Assembly: GCF_900142665.1 (NCBI RefSeq) | Contig: NZ_FRBR01000009.1 | Location: 62,001 to 126,000 of the forward strand | DNA: 64,000 bases | Source of the DNA: Roseovarius pacificus | Lineage (GTDB): Bacteria; Pseudomonadota; Alphaproteobacteria; Rhodobacterales; Rhodobacteraceae | Direction of reading: 5' to 3' | Shown: in pieces, positions 35,133 through 42,560 of the stretch | Layout of the letters: each line of letters opens with the position of its first letter | Numbering within the stretch: position 1 is the stretch's first letter | Notes under the pieces: generated by a model | What the model was told of the DNA's origin: nothing | What the model saw: only the letters and a program-made list of their open reading frames with translations | Database searches by the model: none | Made by a program: the position numbers and the translations under genes

Positions 35133-35936
35133 ATGACACGTTTTCTGTTTTGGAGCGATCTGCATGATGAATTCTGGGAAGGCTTTGATCTTCCCGACCT
35201 GTCCGCGCCAGTGGATGGGGTGCTGATCGCGGGCGACACGCATACCATGGGTCGCCATCTGGATATTCCAGCAGACGCCGCGCGCAAGTATGGCTGCCCT
35301 GTCGTGGCAATCTGGGGCAACCACGAACCTTACGGCTCGATCTGGTCGGAGCTTCTGGCCGACGAGGAACGCCAGCTTGCCGAGCTGCGCGCCGATGGAC
35401 TCGATATTCGCGTGCTGCATGGCGCAACCACCGAGATCGCGGGCGTCCGCATCATCGGCGCGCCGCTCTGGACGGACTTGAAGCTCTTCCCTGAGCTGGA
35501 GGGCCTCGCATGGGGCATGGTCGGGGATTGCCTGATGGACTATCGGCGGATCGGCGTCACGCCCAAGCGCATGTTTTGCGTGCGCACGATGCTGGACCAT
35601 CACGCGATGGACAAAGCGGCGATCTGGGACGCTCTGTGCCAGCCCTATGCCGGGCCGACCATCGTCATGACCCACCATATCCCGGTGCGCCAGCTCGTCC
35701 ACCCAGCCCGCGAAGTGGGCAATGACAGCAAACGCGCCCTCTGTGCGGGGTTCGCCAGCGACCTATGGGGCGAGATCAAGGGCTTCGACATCCACACCTG
35801 GATCTGCGGCCACAGCCACGACAACAAGACGTGGACCGGCAAAGGCAAACACGGCCCCATCCGCTTCGTCATGAACGGGCGCGGATATCCGGGCGAAGAG
35901 GTCGAGTTCGATCCGGCATTCGTGCTGGAGGTCTGA
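35133..35936 (+). CDS. Metallophosphoesterase (267 aa)
   Basis: Calcineurin-like phosphoesterase with WSDLHDEFWEG, LIAGDTHTMG, IWGNHEPYG, MTHHIPVRQL, and ICGHSHDN in the usual order. It is distinct from the 188-residue enzyme upstream, which suggests different substrates. A near-perfect hairpin at 35947-35972 follows the stop codon. Last of the phosphoesterase three-gene run. Confidence 0.88.
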   Translation: MTRFLFWSDLHDEFWEGFDLPDLSAPVDGVLIAGDTHTMGRHLDIPADAARKYGCPVVAIWGNHEPYGSIWSELLADEERQLAELRADGLDIRVLHGATTEIAGVRIIGAPLWTDLKLFPELEGLAWGMVGDCLMDYRRIGVTPKRMFCVRTMLDHHAMDKAAIWDALCQPYAGPTIVMTHHIPVRQLVHPAREVGNDSKRALCAGFASDLWGEIKGFDIHTWICGHSHDNKTWTGKGKHGPIRFVMNGRGYPGEEVEFDPAFVLEV

Positions 35937-35946
35937 GCGTGGCGGT

Positions 35947-35972
35947 ATAGGGCGATAGTGCTATGGCCCTAT
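35947..35972 (+). terminator. Hairpin after phosphoesterase gene
   Basis: ATAGGGC (35947-35953) pairs with GCCCTAT (35966-35972), and inside it ATAG pairs with CTAT across a 2-nt loop, with one G-G mismatch between the two stems. It starts 11 bp beyond the stop codon at 35936. No T-run follows directly. Confidence 0.5.
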
Positions 35973-36057
35973 TGGGCTGCGACCAGACATAACCCGCTAA
36001 TCTTCTTGGAAATGACACAAAGCTATTGAAGATGATCCAAAAATTTAGCCGATAGCA

Positions 36058-37038
36058 TTGGGGATTTTTGTGCTTTCACTGGCAGTAATTGGATTTCAGG
36101 CAATGATCGCCGCGTCTCTGGTCGTGGCACGAATTCTGGGGGCCGCGAACAATAAGCCCGATTGGCTTTTCTGGGCCGCATTCGGCTGGACCGCCTTCAC
36201 CTTTGTCTTCGTGTTCGCGTCACCGCTCATTCTATTGCAGCTCGTGGTGATTTGGGGCGTCACCGCGTGGATCAGTCCTAAGGACAAAGATGAGCCCAGT
36301 CCTCCCAGCAAGCTGGAAACGCTGACCGCAGACGACGAGAACTGGCACCGATATTTCCAGCACCATTGCGAATCTCCGGCGGAAGTCGCCTTTCTCGACG
36401 CTATGGTCGAAGCCTTCAATCTCACACCTGAAAAGGGCCGCTTACGCGGCGGCGGGCTGACCTTGCAGATGCAGGTGCCGGTGATGAATTACCGCCTAGA
36501 TTTCCTGATCGACGACGGCCTGATCGTCGAAGTCGATGGCGCACAATGGCATTCCTCGCCCGAAGCCATCGAGCGCGATGCCGAACGAGACAAAGCGCTT
36601 GCGGCGAAAGGCTATGAAATCCTGCGCATTCCCGCAAAAGTCACGCTTTACAAGCGCGATGATGCAATCAAGCAGGTTCGCGAAGCGCGCTCAGGCTGGC
36701 TCGCCCGCAAGGCGAAGGCGCGCGCCAGCCGCGCGCATGGGGCGGATGGAATGATCGCAAAACATAAGACTCAAACGAAGAGGCCAAAATTCAGCATGTC
36801 CGGACTCGCGGCCTCCGTGGAAAATGGTCTCGACAGCTTCACCGCTGGCATGAACAACATCAACGCGGAACTAAGGCAGTTCAATGAGCGCGCAGAAAAA
36901 TGGGCTGAAGAAGATCGCAAGCGCGTCGCTCAGGAGGCTCATGAAAAAATGAAGCGCCTTCAAGCAAAATTGGATGCCGACCCCGAACTTGCAAAAATAT
37001 ACGAACAGATTTCGGCAGAGTTTGACGACAAGCGTTGA
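36058..37038 (+). CDS. Membrane-anchored DUF559 (Vsr-like) endonuclease
   Basis: A 326-residue protein with a TTG start at 36058. Two N-terminal hydrophobic segments (about 1-24 and 34-62) are followed by a PD-(D/E)XK-type DUF559 domain (about 100-215): [35 protein letters not shown], and [13 protein letters not shown] coiled-coil, charged C-terminus follows (260-326). DUF559 nucleases resemble the mismatch endonuclease Vsr; coupling to the membrane is unusual and suggests action on DNA at the envelope. The TTG start has no clear ribosome site, so the N-terminus is less certain. Confidence 0.8.
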   Translation: MGIFVLSLAVIGFQAMIAASLVVARILGAANNKPDWLFWAAFGWTAFTFVFVFASPLILLQLVVIWGVTAWISPKDKDEPSPPSKLETLTADDENWHRYFQHHCESPAEVAFLDAMVEAFNLTPEKGRLRGGGLTLQMQVPVMNYRLDFLIDDGLIVEVDGAQWHSSPEAIERDAERDKALAAKGYEILRIPAKVTLYKRDDAIKQVREARSGWLARKAKARASRAHGADGMIAKHKTQTKRPKFSMSGLAASVENGLDSFTAGMNNINAELRQFNERAEKWAEEDRKRVAQEAHEKMKRLQAKLDADPELAKIYEQISAEFDDKR

Positions 37039-37113
37039 AATACGCCGGAAACCCCACAATCGCTCGATACTTGACGTCTCGCTCATGTGGATTTTCCGGC
37101 TCCCGTTGCACAC

Positions 37114-37163
37114 CCAGCCCCACCTGACATCGCCCCTCAAATGGCAGGGGAAGGTGGGGCTGG
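37114..37163. repeat. Large inverted repeat between nuclease and toxin-antitoxin genes
   Basis: CCAGCCCCACCT (37114-37125) and AGGTGGGGCTGG (37152-37163) are a perfect 12-bp inverted repeat. Inside it CCCCT pairs with AGGGG across an 8-nt loop. The 253-bp gap from 37039 to 37291 holds this and the promoter region of the antitoxin gene. It may terminate transcription from the nuclease gene, or be a protein-binding site. Confidence 0.6.
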
Positions 37164-37291
37164 CCTGGACGCCATCGTTTTGTTGTCTCTGGACTGTCGA
37201 TTGAGAATAGATATCTTGACGTCGAGCTAAGCCCTCCACTCTTGCGCATTATGCGAAAAATACGTATATTACGGCAAGCTAGGAGGTTTGC

Positions 37292-37555
37292 ATGTCCGAC
37301 ATTCAGAATTTTCCCGCCGCCGATCTGGCGCGCAAGACGGGTGACATTCTCGACGCGGCCAGTCGTGCGCCGGTGGCGATCACCAAGCATCGCAAGCCAC
37401 GGTTCGTGCTGATGAGCCTTGAGCGCTACGAGGCGCTGACAGGCACAACGGATCAGCAGGCGCACACCTTGGAGGATATGTCCGCCGAGATGAAGGCCAT
37501 GATGATCGCCGCTCTGGAACGAGACCTTGCCGGTGGCGCTAAGCCAGATGCGTAA
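37292..37555 (+). CDS. Phd/YefM-family antitoxin
   Basis: An 87-residue protein, MSDIQNFPAADLARKTGDIL ... APVAITKHRKPRFVLMSLERYEAL, which is the Phd/YefM pattern (N-terminal dimer and DNA-binding, Lys-His-Arg strand, helical C-terminus that binds toxin). AGGAGG lies before the ATG. The stop lies 5 codons inside the next gene. These antitoxins usually repress their own promoter. Confidence 0.88.
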   Translation: MSDIQNFPAADLARKTGDILDAASRAPVAITKHRKPRFVLMSLERYEALTGTTDQQAHTLEDMSAEMKAMMIAALERDLAGGAKPDA

Positions 37556-37964
37556 GCCCGCCGCCGGTGACGTCTTCACCTATCCATTTCTTTGGAAGCG
37601 CCAGCAAATCCAGGGCGAAACAGAAGGCCGCAAGCCTCGCCCGGTCTGCATGGCCGTCACTACGGCAAACGCGGGCGGCAATACATTGCTGTTCATTGTT
37701 CCCATCACAACGCAGCCACCCACGGACGGGCGGATTACTATTGAAGTTCCTGAGATCGAGGCCAAACGCGCGGGCCTTGATACCGAAAAGCCCTGCTGGG
37801 TCATGCTGGACGAGTTCAACAGCGATGTGTTTGAGCGCTCCTTTGTCTTTGAGGATCGAACTCCGCTTGGTGCATTCAGTTCGAAATTCACGGCGCGGCT
37901 ACAAGGCATCCTGCTAGATGCCGCCAAAGACGGCAAAGCCCGTATCGTGAACCGGCAAGACTGA
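37548..37964 (+). CDS. PemK/MazF-like toxin (putative)
   Basis: Starts at ATG 37548 (MRKPAAGDVFTYPFLWKRQQ) overlapping the antitoxin by 8 bp; 138 residues. The GDVFTYPFLWKRQ, GRKPRPVCMAV and LLFIVPITTQPP segments follow the MazF/PemK plan (GDV, RPV/vl, PIT). MazF-type toxins are mRNA interferases; the fold assignment is by pattern only. Pairing with a Phd-type antitoxin rather than a MazE is a mixed combination. Confidence 0.75.
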   Translation: MRKPAAGDVFTYPFLWKRQQIQGETEGRKPRPVCMAVTTANAGGNTLLFIVPITTQPPTDGRITIEVPEIEAKRAGLDTEKPCWVMLDEFNSDVFERSFVFEDRTPLGAFSSKFTARLQGILLDAAKDGKARIVNRQD

Positions 37965-37997
37965 TCGGCTGGAAAATCATGTCCGCCGCCTGACAAG

Positions 37998-38168
37998 TTA
38001 GCGCGGTTCGGTGTGCTTGTCCTGCGTTCGGGGTGTTTTGGGTGCTGACGGTTCGGCCTCTTCTCCTACCGTTTCGGCGTTGCTAGCCAAATCATCCAGA
38101 AAGCCTGTGTCTTCCATTTCGCCCAATGCGCTCTGAATCTGGTCGATGATGCTTTTTCCGGTCTTCAT
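37998..38168 (-). CDS. Small hypothetical protein (56 aa) after relaxase
   Basis: The minus-strand frame from the ATG at 38168 to TAA at 37998-38000 gives MKTGKSIIDQIQSALGEMED and a Pro/Thr/Glu-rich tail. AAAGGA lies at ribosome-site distance. It starts 20 bp beyond the relaxase stop, in the same direction, so it may be the last gene of the mobilization operon. Confidence 0.5.
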   Translation of the reverse strand: MKTGKSIIDQIQSALGEMEDTGFLDDLASNAETVGEEAEPSAPKTPRTQDKHTEPR

Positions 38169-38188
38169 GGTTGTGTCCTTTCGTTTAC

Positions 38189-39889
38189 CTAGAATTTCGG
38201 GCCATTTGACAACGGCGCAGGGGCCGTGCCTCGTGGTTTCGGTTTGCTCTGCTCAGCTTCTTCCCGGTGCGCAGACCGCCGGGTCAGCCAGTCTCCAACA
38301 ATCTCCGCAACTCCGCCTGCTGCCGCTCCAAGGCGGTCAAACGTTTCTCCAAGTCTGTCGCGAAACGATTGAATGCGCGATGCAAGGTCTCGAATTCTCT
38401 CGGTGAGGCGCTGGCGCTCTTCAAACCAGCCTCGAATGTCGTGTTCAGTTCTTCGACAGCGCGCAGCAATGCGGTCTCGAAGGGCGTCAACTGCGGGTGT
38501 GCCATGGTTTACCTCGTGGTTGCGGTCTCGACGCAGACTTCGCCGCCGTTCAGGTTGGGGATCGGACAATCGGCCAGCGTGACGCCGCGCGGCAGGCTCA
38601 GCACCTGGCCCAAGCCGCCAGGGCCACGGCTCACCCTCGCCCCTTCGAGGCCGAACATCGCCAGCCCCGGCTCCACCGTCGCGTTTTGCGGCTTGGGAAA
38701 GGTCAGCTGCACTGCCATCAAGAGCACCCAGAAGGTCAGCAAGACCCCAGCCAGATAGGTCGGCAGCATGGTCTTCCATGTCACTGTGCGCCATTCTTTT
38801 CGGCTGGCTTCCAGCTCGGCTGTCGCCTGCCGTATCTTGCGGGCCTGTTCCTCGACCTGGGTGGCTGTCCCGTCGTGGATAATCTCGCTCAGCTTTTGCA
38901 ACTCGCGCATATCTTGCATGATTTTTTGCTGCGCGGCGCTCAACGCTTGCGATAAATGCTGCTCGAAGTCGTTCAACATCTGCTGCGTCTGCGCTTCGGT
39001 TGCATGGGTCTGCGTCTCGACCTTCGCTTGCAGGCTTTGCAGCAAAGTATTCATCTGCGGTCCAGTCTTCATGGAAAATTCGATCCTCTAATCGGAATGT
39101 GTTCTGGCTGTCCGAGGTGCCCGCGACGCGCATGGTGATGCGGGTGTCGCGTTTGCGGGGCTTGCCGCCTCGGGTCTCTTCGGCATCGGCCTTGCGACGT
39201 TTCTCAAGCTGCTTGTCAGGCAGCGGTTTGAATTCCAGGCCATCCAGTTCAGCCAAAGCGGCGCGGACATCAGCATGGTTGCTGATCTCACCAGCTTCGA
39301 TCCGCTGGATGATCAGCGTCTGGATCGTTTCTTTAATGCTCTTCCGGTCTCCGAAATCGAATACCGGCTTCACCATTCGCTTGCGGGAGGGTTCCTCCGG
39401 GCTGATCCAGCCCGCGCGGGCATTCCAATAGTCTCGAAAGGCGTTGAAATAGGCCTCCGATCCCGGTGGTGCGGGGTTGAATGATAGGTTCTGGTAAAGC
39501 TCCAGTCGCGGAATCAGGAAATGTAGTTCCACGTTGCCCATATGTTTATGGCGCACCCAGAGAATATTCGCCTGATCCCTTTCCAGCCCAGCAAAGGCGG
39601 CGCGCTCGAAGTCACGCATCACAGCCGCCTGCTGTGTTTCGGTGGGATCGTCCTCCGCATGAAAGGCGACCACACCGCTGGTGTAGCGCCATTTCCGGGA
39701 GTTGCTGTCGATCAGGGCGCGGGTCAGGTCGGGGTCGCCTGACAGCACCTCCGGCAACACATCTCGGCGAACGGTCTGGCCCGCGATGCGCTTGCGGTCC
39801 TCACAATAGGCCGCGACCTCCTCGGCCAGCAAGTATTCAACCGCCGCGCGTCCGGAGCCATCGCCATGCGTGAAAAAGCGCACCATCAT
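38189..39889 (-). CDS. mobA: MobA-like relaxase, ColE1/HEN type
   Basis: A 566-residue mobilization relaxase. The N-terminal nuclease domain (1-145) has the HEN motif of ColE1-type MOBP5 relaxases rather than a three-histidine motif: WVRH (H114), VEL (E121), LSFNP (N138). It nicks oriT and pilots the strand in transfer. The first ATG (39889) overlaps the mobC stop. The C-terminal half is Arg/Pro-rich and low in motif content. In another frame, that half also encodes the MbeB-like and MbeD-like proteins, as in ColE1 plasmids. Confidence 0.88.
   Translation of the reverse strand: MMVRFFTHGDGSGRAAVEYLLAEEVAAYCEDRKRIAGQTVRRDVLPEVLSGDPDLTRALIDSNSRKWRYTSGVVAFHAEDDPTETQQAAVMRDFERAAFAGLERDQANILWVRHKHMGNVELHFLIPRLELYQNLSFNPAPPGSEAYFNAFRDYWNARAGWISPEEPSRKRMVKPVFDFGDRKSIKETIQTLIIQRIEAGEISNHADVRAALAELDGLEFKPLPDKQLEKRRKADAEETRGGKPRKRDTRITMRVAGTSDSQNTFRLEDRIFHEDWTADEYFAAKPASEGRDADPCNRSADAADVERLRAAFIASVERRAAKNHARYARVAKAERDYPRRDSHPGRGTGPQDTAGDSRAGSQPKRMAHSDMEDHAADLSGWGLADLLGALDGSAADLSQAAKRDGGAGAGDVRPRRGEGEPWPWRLGPGAEPAARRHAGRLSDPQPERRRSLRRDRNHEVNHGTPAVDALRDRIAARCRRTEHDIRGWFEERQRLTERIRDLASRIQSFRDRLGETFDRLGAAAGGVAEIVGDWLTRRSAHREEAEQSKPKPRGTAPAPLSNGPKF
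38284..38505 (-). CDS. MbeD/MobD-like protein nested in relaxase gene
   Basis: A 73-residue coiled-coil protein: FETALLRAVEELNTTFEAGL then ATDLEKRLTALERQQAELRR. It lies wholly inside the relaxase gene in a different frame and shares its frame with the nested 181-residue gene upstream, 3 bp away. Short proteins of this kind (MbeD of ColE1) are encoded in exactly this position and help mobilization or entry exclusion. Conservation of position and pattern makes this more than a chance frame. Confidence 0.75.
   Translation of the reverse strand: MAHPQLTPFETALLRAVEELNTTFEAGLKSASASPREFETLHRAFNRFATDLEKRLTALERQQAELRRLLETG
38509..39054 (-). CDS. MbeB/MobB-like protein nested in relaxase gene
   Basis: Starts at ATG 39054 (MNTLLQSLQAKVETQTHATE, 181 residues); an upstream Met at 39072 is possible. 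The N-terminal third matches the MbeB pattern of ColE1 plasmids, with long helices (MLNDFEQHLSQALSAAQQKI), and is followed by a coiled coil (about 55-95), one transmembrane segment (about 102-120: TYLAGVLLTFWVLLMAVQL) and a soluble tail. MbeB stabilises the relaxosome and anchors it at the membrane. It lies wholly within the relaxase gene in another frame. Confidence 0.8.
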   Translation of the reverse strand: MNTLLQSLQAKVETQTHATEAQTQQMLNDFEQHLSQALSAAQQKIMQDMRELQKLSEIIHDGTATQVEEQARKIRQATAELEASRKEWRTVTWKTMLPTYLAGVLLTFWVLLMAVQLTFPKPQNATVEPGLAMFGLEGARVSRGPGGLGQVLSLPRGVTLADCPIPNLNGGEVCVETATTR

Positions 39890-40242
39890 CTTGAGTGCTC
39901 CGCGACGATCTCGGTCAGTTGGCGATCCAGAGTCATCAGCAGAGTGCGCACCGCGATCAGGTCGATGGCGCGTCCGGCCTTGCGGTCTGTGTTGATGGCG
40001 CGAGCGATCTGGTTGAGATTATTGCCCGCACGTCCGACGGTCGCCAGCAGCACGGGATCGACCTCGGGTGGTCGCGCCCGCCGCTGCATGGGTTCGCCGG
40101 ACAAAAGATGGCGGGTGTACTCGGATAGCGAACTCTCCTGAGCGCGGGCCTTGCGCAACCAGGTGACGCGCTCCTCCTCCGTGCAGCGCACCCGCAAAAC
40201 CAGATCGCGCACCACACGCGGTTTTGGCTCTCGGTTACTCAT
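39886..40242 (-). CDS. mobC: MobC-family relaxosome accessory protein
   Basis: Start at ATG 40242 (MSNREPKPRVVRDLVLRVRC, 118 residues). An N-terminal ribbon-helix-helix-like part (VLRVRCTEEERVTWLRKARA) is followed by the MobC signature LLATVGRAGNNLNQIARAIN. MobC binds at oriT and extends strand separation for the relaxase. Its stop overlaps the relaxase start (ATGA). Confidence 0.88.
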   Translation of the reverse strand: MSNREPKPRVVRDLVLRVRCTEEERVTWLRKARAQESSLSEYTRHLLSGEPMQRRARPPEVDPVLLATVGRAGNNLNQIARAINTDRKAGRAIDLIAVRTLLMTLDRQLTEIVAEHSR

Positions 40243-40285
40243 ACCAGCCACCTGACGCGCTCCGCGCGCCGGGCTTGGGGTGAAG

Positions 40286-40337
40286 GGGAAAGGGCTTGCC
40301 CATTCCCTTCCAAGGTGCATGTCGCGTAGCCACATGC
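40286..40337. other. Candidate origin of transfer (oriT) upstream of mobC
   Basis: Two inverted repeats lie in the 135-bp gap between mobC and the HTH gene: a near-perfect 10-bp hairpin at 40286-40307 (GGGAAAGGGC paired with GCCCATTCCC, one mismatch) and GCATGT (40317-40322) with ACATGC (40332-40337). oriT of ColE1-type elements lies beside mobC and contains such repeats next to the nick site. No nick-site consensus could be matched by eye, so the call rests on position and symmetry. Confidence 0.45.
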
Positions 40338-40377
40338 GTAACCTTGCTCCTGCTTTCTGGCAGCATACGGCACACCA

Positions 40378-41259
40378 TCAGTAGACTACTCCCGCGCGCC
40401 GCAACTCATCCTCGGAAACCAATCCGCGCAACAAGAGCTTACCAGCCTCAGCAATCGAGATATGTGCGCACATCCAGTGGTGATTTTTCACATAGTCTGC
40501 GCGCTGCTTCAGATGGTTTTCTGCTTGTTCAGCTTTCTCAATTTTTGCCTTCCGCATTTCGTCGACATGTCGCTGCCAACGCTGTTCGCGGAACCAGTTG
40601 TCTGAAAAACATACCTTCGAGCGAGTGTAGCCCGAAGTTTCAGTCGCATAAGACTTTATTGCTCTGCCAAGCTCCTCTGCCGTTAGACCTTCCTCAACTG
40701 CTTGCAGAAAATGCTGGTGACATGAGGATTTGTTTCGTCGCCGATCTGCGGGGTAGGCGTTCCATGCGGCTTCAAAATTCTTACCCATCCCCTCGGGCAT
40801 TCGCGCGCGCGTAGGTGGTTTCAGGATGGTTTTAGGATTGTTTGGGGTCCGCTCTGGACCCGGTGCCCCGTCCGGAACGGACCCCGTTCCCCGTTCAGTG
40901 TGACCCCCGTCCACTCTGGACCCGGTTGGGTATCCGACTTTGTCGTATGGTTCCGAAATCAATTCGAGCGTTTGAACGATTGCGAGGTTCATGTGGTAGA
41001 CGACCGTGTAACCGTGCTTACAGCGACGATGCTGCCCGGTTTCGATCAGAATACCTTCCTGGACCAGTTCGTTCACAGCGCGTTTGACCGTGCTTTCACC
41101 CAGTTCAGTGTGCCGGTGAATGGTGCCTTTAGAGCACCAAATCCCCGATCCATCATCACTGGCCTTGTCCGCTAGAAACATTATGATCTGCTTCCGCACG
41201 GGACTGCCGAATTTCCTTTCGGAACAGAGCTTGGCAACTTCCCAACTCATCTCATTCAA
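40378..41259 (-). CDS. Helix-turn-helix protein (replication-like, 293 aa)
   Basis: N-terminal winged helix-turn-helix (about 20-75: CSKGTIHRHTELGESTVKRA then ELVQEGILIETGQ), a Pro/Gly-rich linker (about 110-150), and a helical C-terminal region. This plan is seen in phage and island replication-associated HTH proteins. It may act in element maintenance or control. The start may be the first or fourth codon of MNEM. Confidence 0.75.
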   Translation of the reverse strand: MNEMSWEVAKLCSERKFGSPVRKQIIMFLADKASDDGSGIWCSKGTIHRHTELGESTVKRAVNELVQEGILIETGQHRRCKHGYTVVYHMNLAIVQTLELISEPYDKVGYPTGSRVDGGHTERGTGSVPDGAPGPERTPNNPKTILKPPTRARMPEGMGKNFEAAWNAYPADRRRNKSSCHQHFLQAVEEGLTAEELGRAIKSYATETSGYTRSKVCFSDNWFREQRWQRHVDEMRKAKIEKAEQAENHLKQRADYVKNHHWMCAHISIAEAGKLLLRGLVSEDELRRAGVVY

Positions 41260-41294
41260 CCCAGACCGCGTTCACCTGCAACGAACAATCAAGT

Positions 41295-41522
41295 TCACAC
41301 ATGCGAGCCAGATTCCGTCGGCAGGACACGATTTTGATCAATCCAGGCATTCAGGTCGGCACCCGCATATTTTACGCGCCTCCCGAATTTGATGAATGCA
41401 GGCCCGACGCGTCGATGCCTCCACTGAGCGCGCTTTGATTTGCCTGCGATGATGTTTAGCTCCGGGTCAGAATCGTCATAAATTCTTTTCGGATCGAATA
41501 CTTCGACATCGGTGGATGACAT
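41295..41522 (-). CDS. AlpA-like DNA-binding protein (putative excisionase)
   Basis: A 75-residue protein whose WRHRRVGPAFIKFGRRVKYA and ADLNAWIDQNR match the AlpA/MerR-type winged helix (R-x-G-P-x-F-x-K-x-G-R-x-V-x-Y ... DL..W). Such proteins control excision or integrase expression of P4-like islands. It lies two genes downstream of the integrase in the same direction. The 252 bp up to the next gene (41523-41774) hold no gene that I can support. Confidence 0.75.
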   Translation of the reverse strand: MSSTDVEVFDPKRIYDDSDPELNIIAGKSKRAQWRHRRVGPAFIKFGRRVKYAGADLNAWIDQNRVLPTESGSHV

Positions 41523-41774
41523 TCAATTTCTCCCAAACAACTGGTATGAAATCGAATATGAACGGCAGAGACCGCATCCTCACGCAAAACCAACAATACA
41601 ATTTTTCCAAAATTTGTCGTCATGCGGCAACGCGTTTAGCTATGCCCGAAAGTTGGTGATTGCCTGACTATCTGTCAGCCGGACTGCCTCGTCATCGCGA
41701 GGAGGCACAAACAGACCAATATTAAATTCCTACTGCCCCGGAACGACGTCAACCCCGTATGATTGGCGCACCGT

Positions 41775-42560
41775 TTACAAGTAGATTATGTGGCCCCTGG
41801 GAGTTGGAGGTTCCTCAACATAATGCTCTTGAAGGATATCTATGTATTTTTTCAGTTGATGATCATCCCGCGCGAGCTGTCGAGCTTCTCGCGCATAACG
41901 GTAGAAGTTGACTGGAATACCTGCCCACGAGAAAACCTCTTGCAAACACTTGCCAAAGCTACCTTCGGGAACCTGCTCAGTTATGCCGAGGGTGATGCGC
42001 TCGTCAGAATGAACTTCAAAGAGCGCCCGCACCACGATCGCTACAGTTCGTGCCCGCTGATGCCCAGAATTTCCCCCGCGCTCCTTGGCGTACTCAGAGA
42101 AAAGAACGTCGATATGATCTAATAGGCCTGCCCATTCCAAATGTGTCTGACAGGCTGCATTTTCGATCCAAAGTGAAACCGGAGGTGGAAGTCCCTTCAT
42201 CCGGCGCAGTGCGCGAGCCAGTTCATCATCTGACGCACCTTTTTCTCCAGCATATTCGAGACGAATGGATTCTTTGACCGATTTTTTGGCTCTACGCGTC
42301 TGTTTGATGACGGTTCTTATGTCACCGATTTCCTGCCCCTGATCGGAGTGCATCCAAACTGGCCCTGCGTATGGGTTTAACATCAATACCGCTGGCAAAA
42401 ATGTTTCGTTGTAATCCAAAGGAACTTTCAGCCATTTTTCTAAGCAGTGCGTTATCTCGTATGCCGCACGATACATTATGTAATCATAATTTGACGCACC
42501 GGATCTCAGGGCGGGAAGTTTCAATTTTCTCCCATCATTCCAAATTTCACGAGGCAACAT
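41775..42560 (-). CDS. Hypothetical protein beside integrase (261 aa)
   Basis: A 261-residue soluble protein with helix-rich composition and no motif I recognise. It overlaps the integrase stop by 14 bp and runs in the same direction, so it is likely co-transcribed. AT content is higher than in core genes. It may be element-specific. Confidence 0.7.
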   Translation of the reverse strand: MLPREIWNDGRKLKLPALRSGASNYDYIMYRAAYEITHCLEKWLKVPLDYNETFLPAVLMLNPYAGPVWMHSDQGQEIGDIRTVIKQTRRAKKSVKESIRLEYAGEKGASDDELARALRRMKGLPPPVSLWIENAACQTHLEWAGLLDHIDVLFSEYAKERGGNSGHQRARTVAIVVRALFEVHSDERITLGITEQVPEGSFGKCLQEVFSWAGIPVNFYRYAREARQLARDDHQLKKYIDILQEHYVEEPPTPRGHIIYL

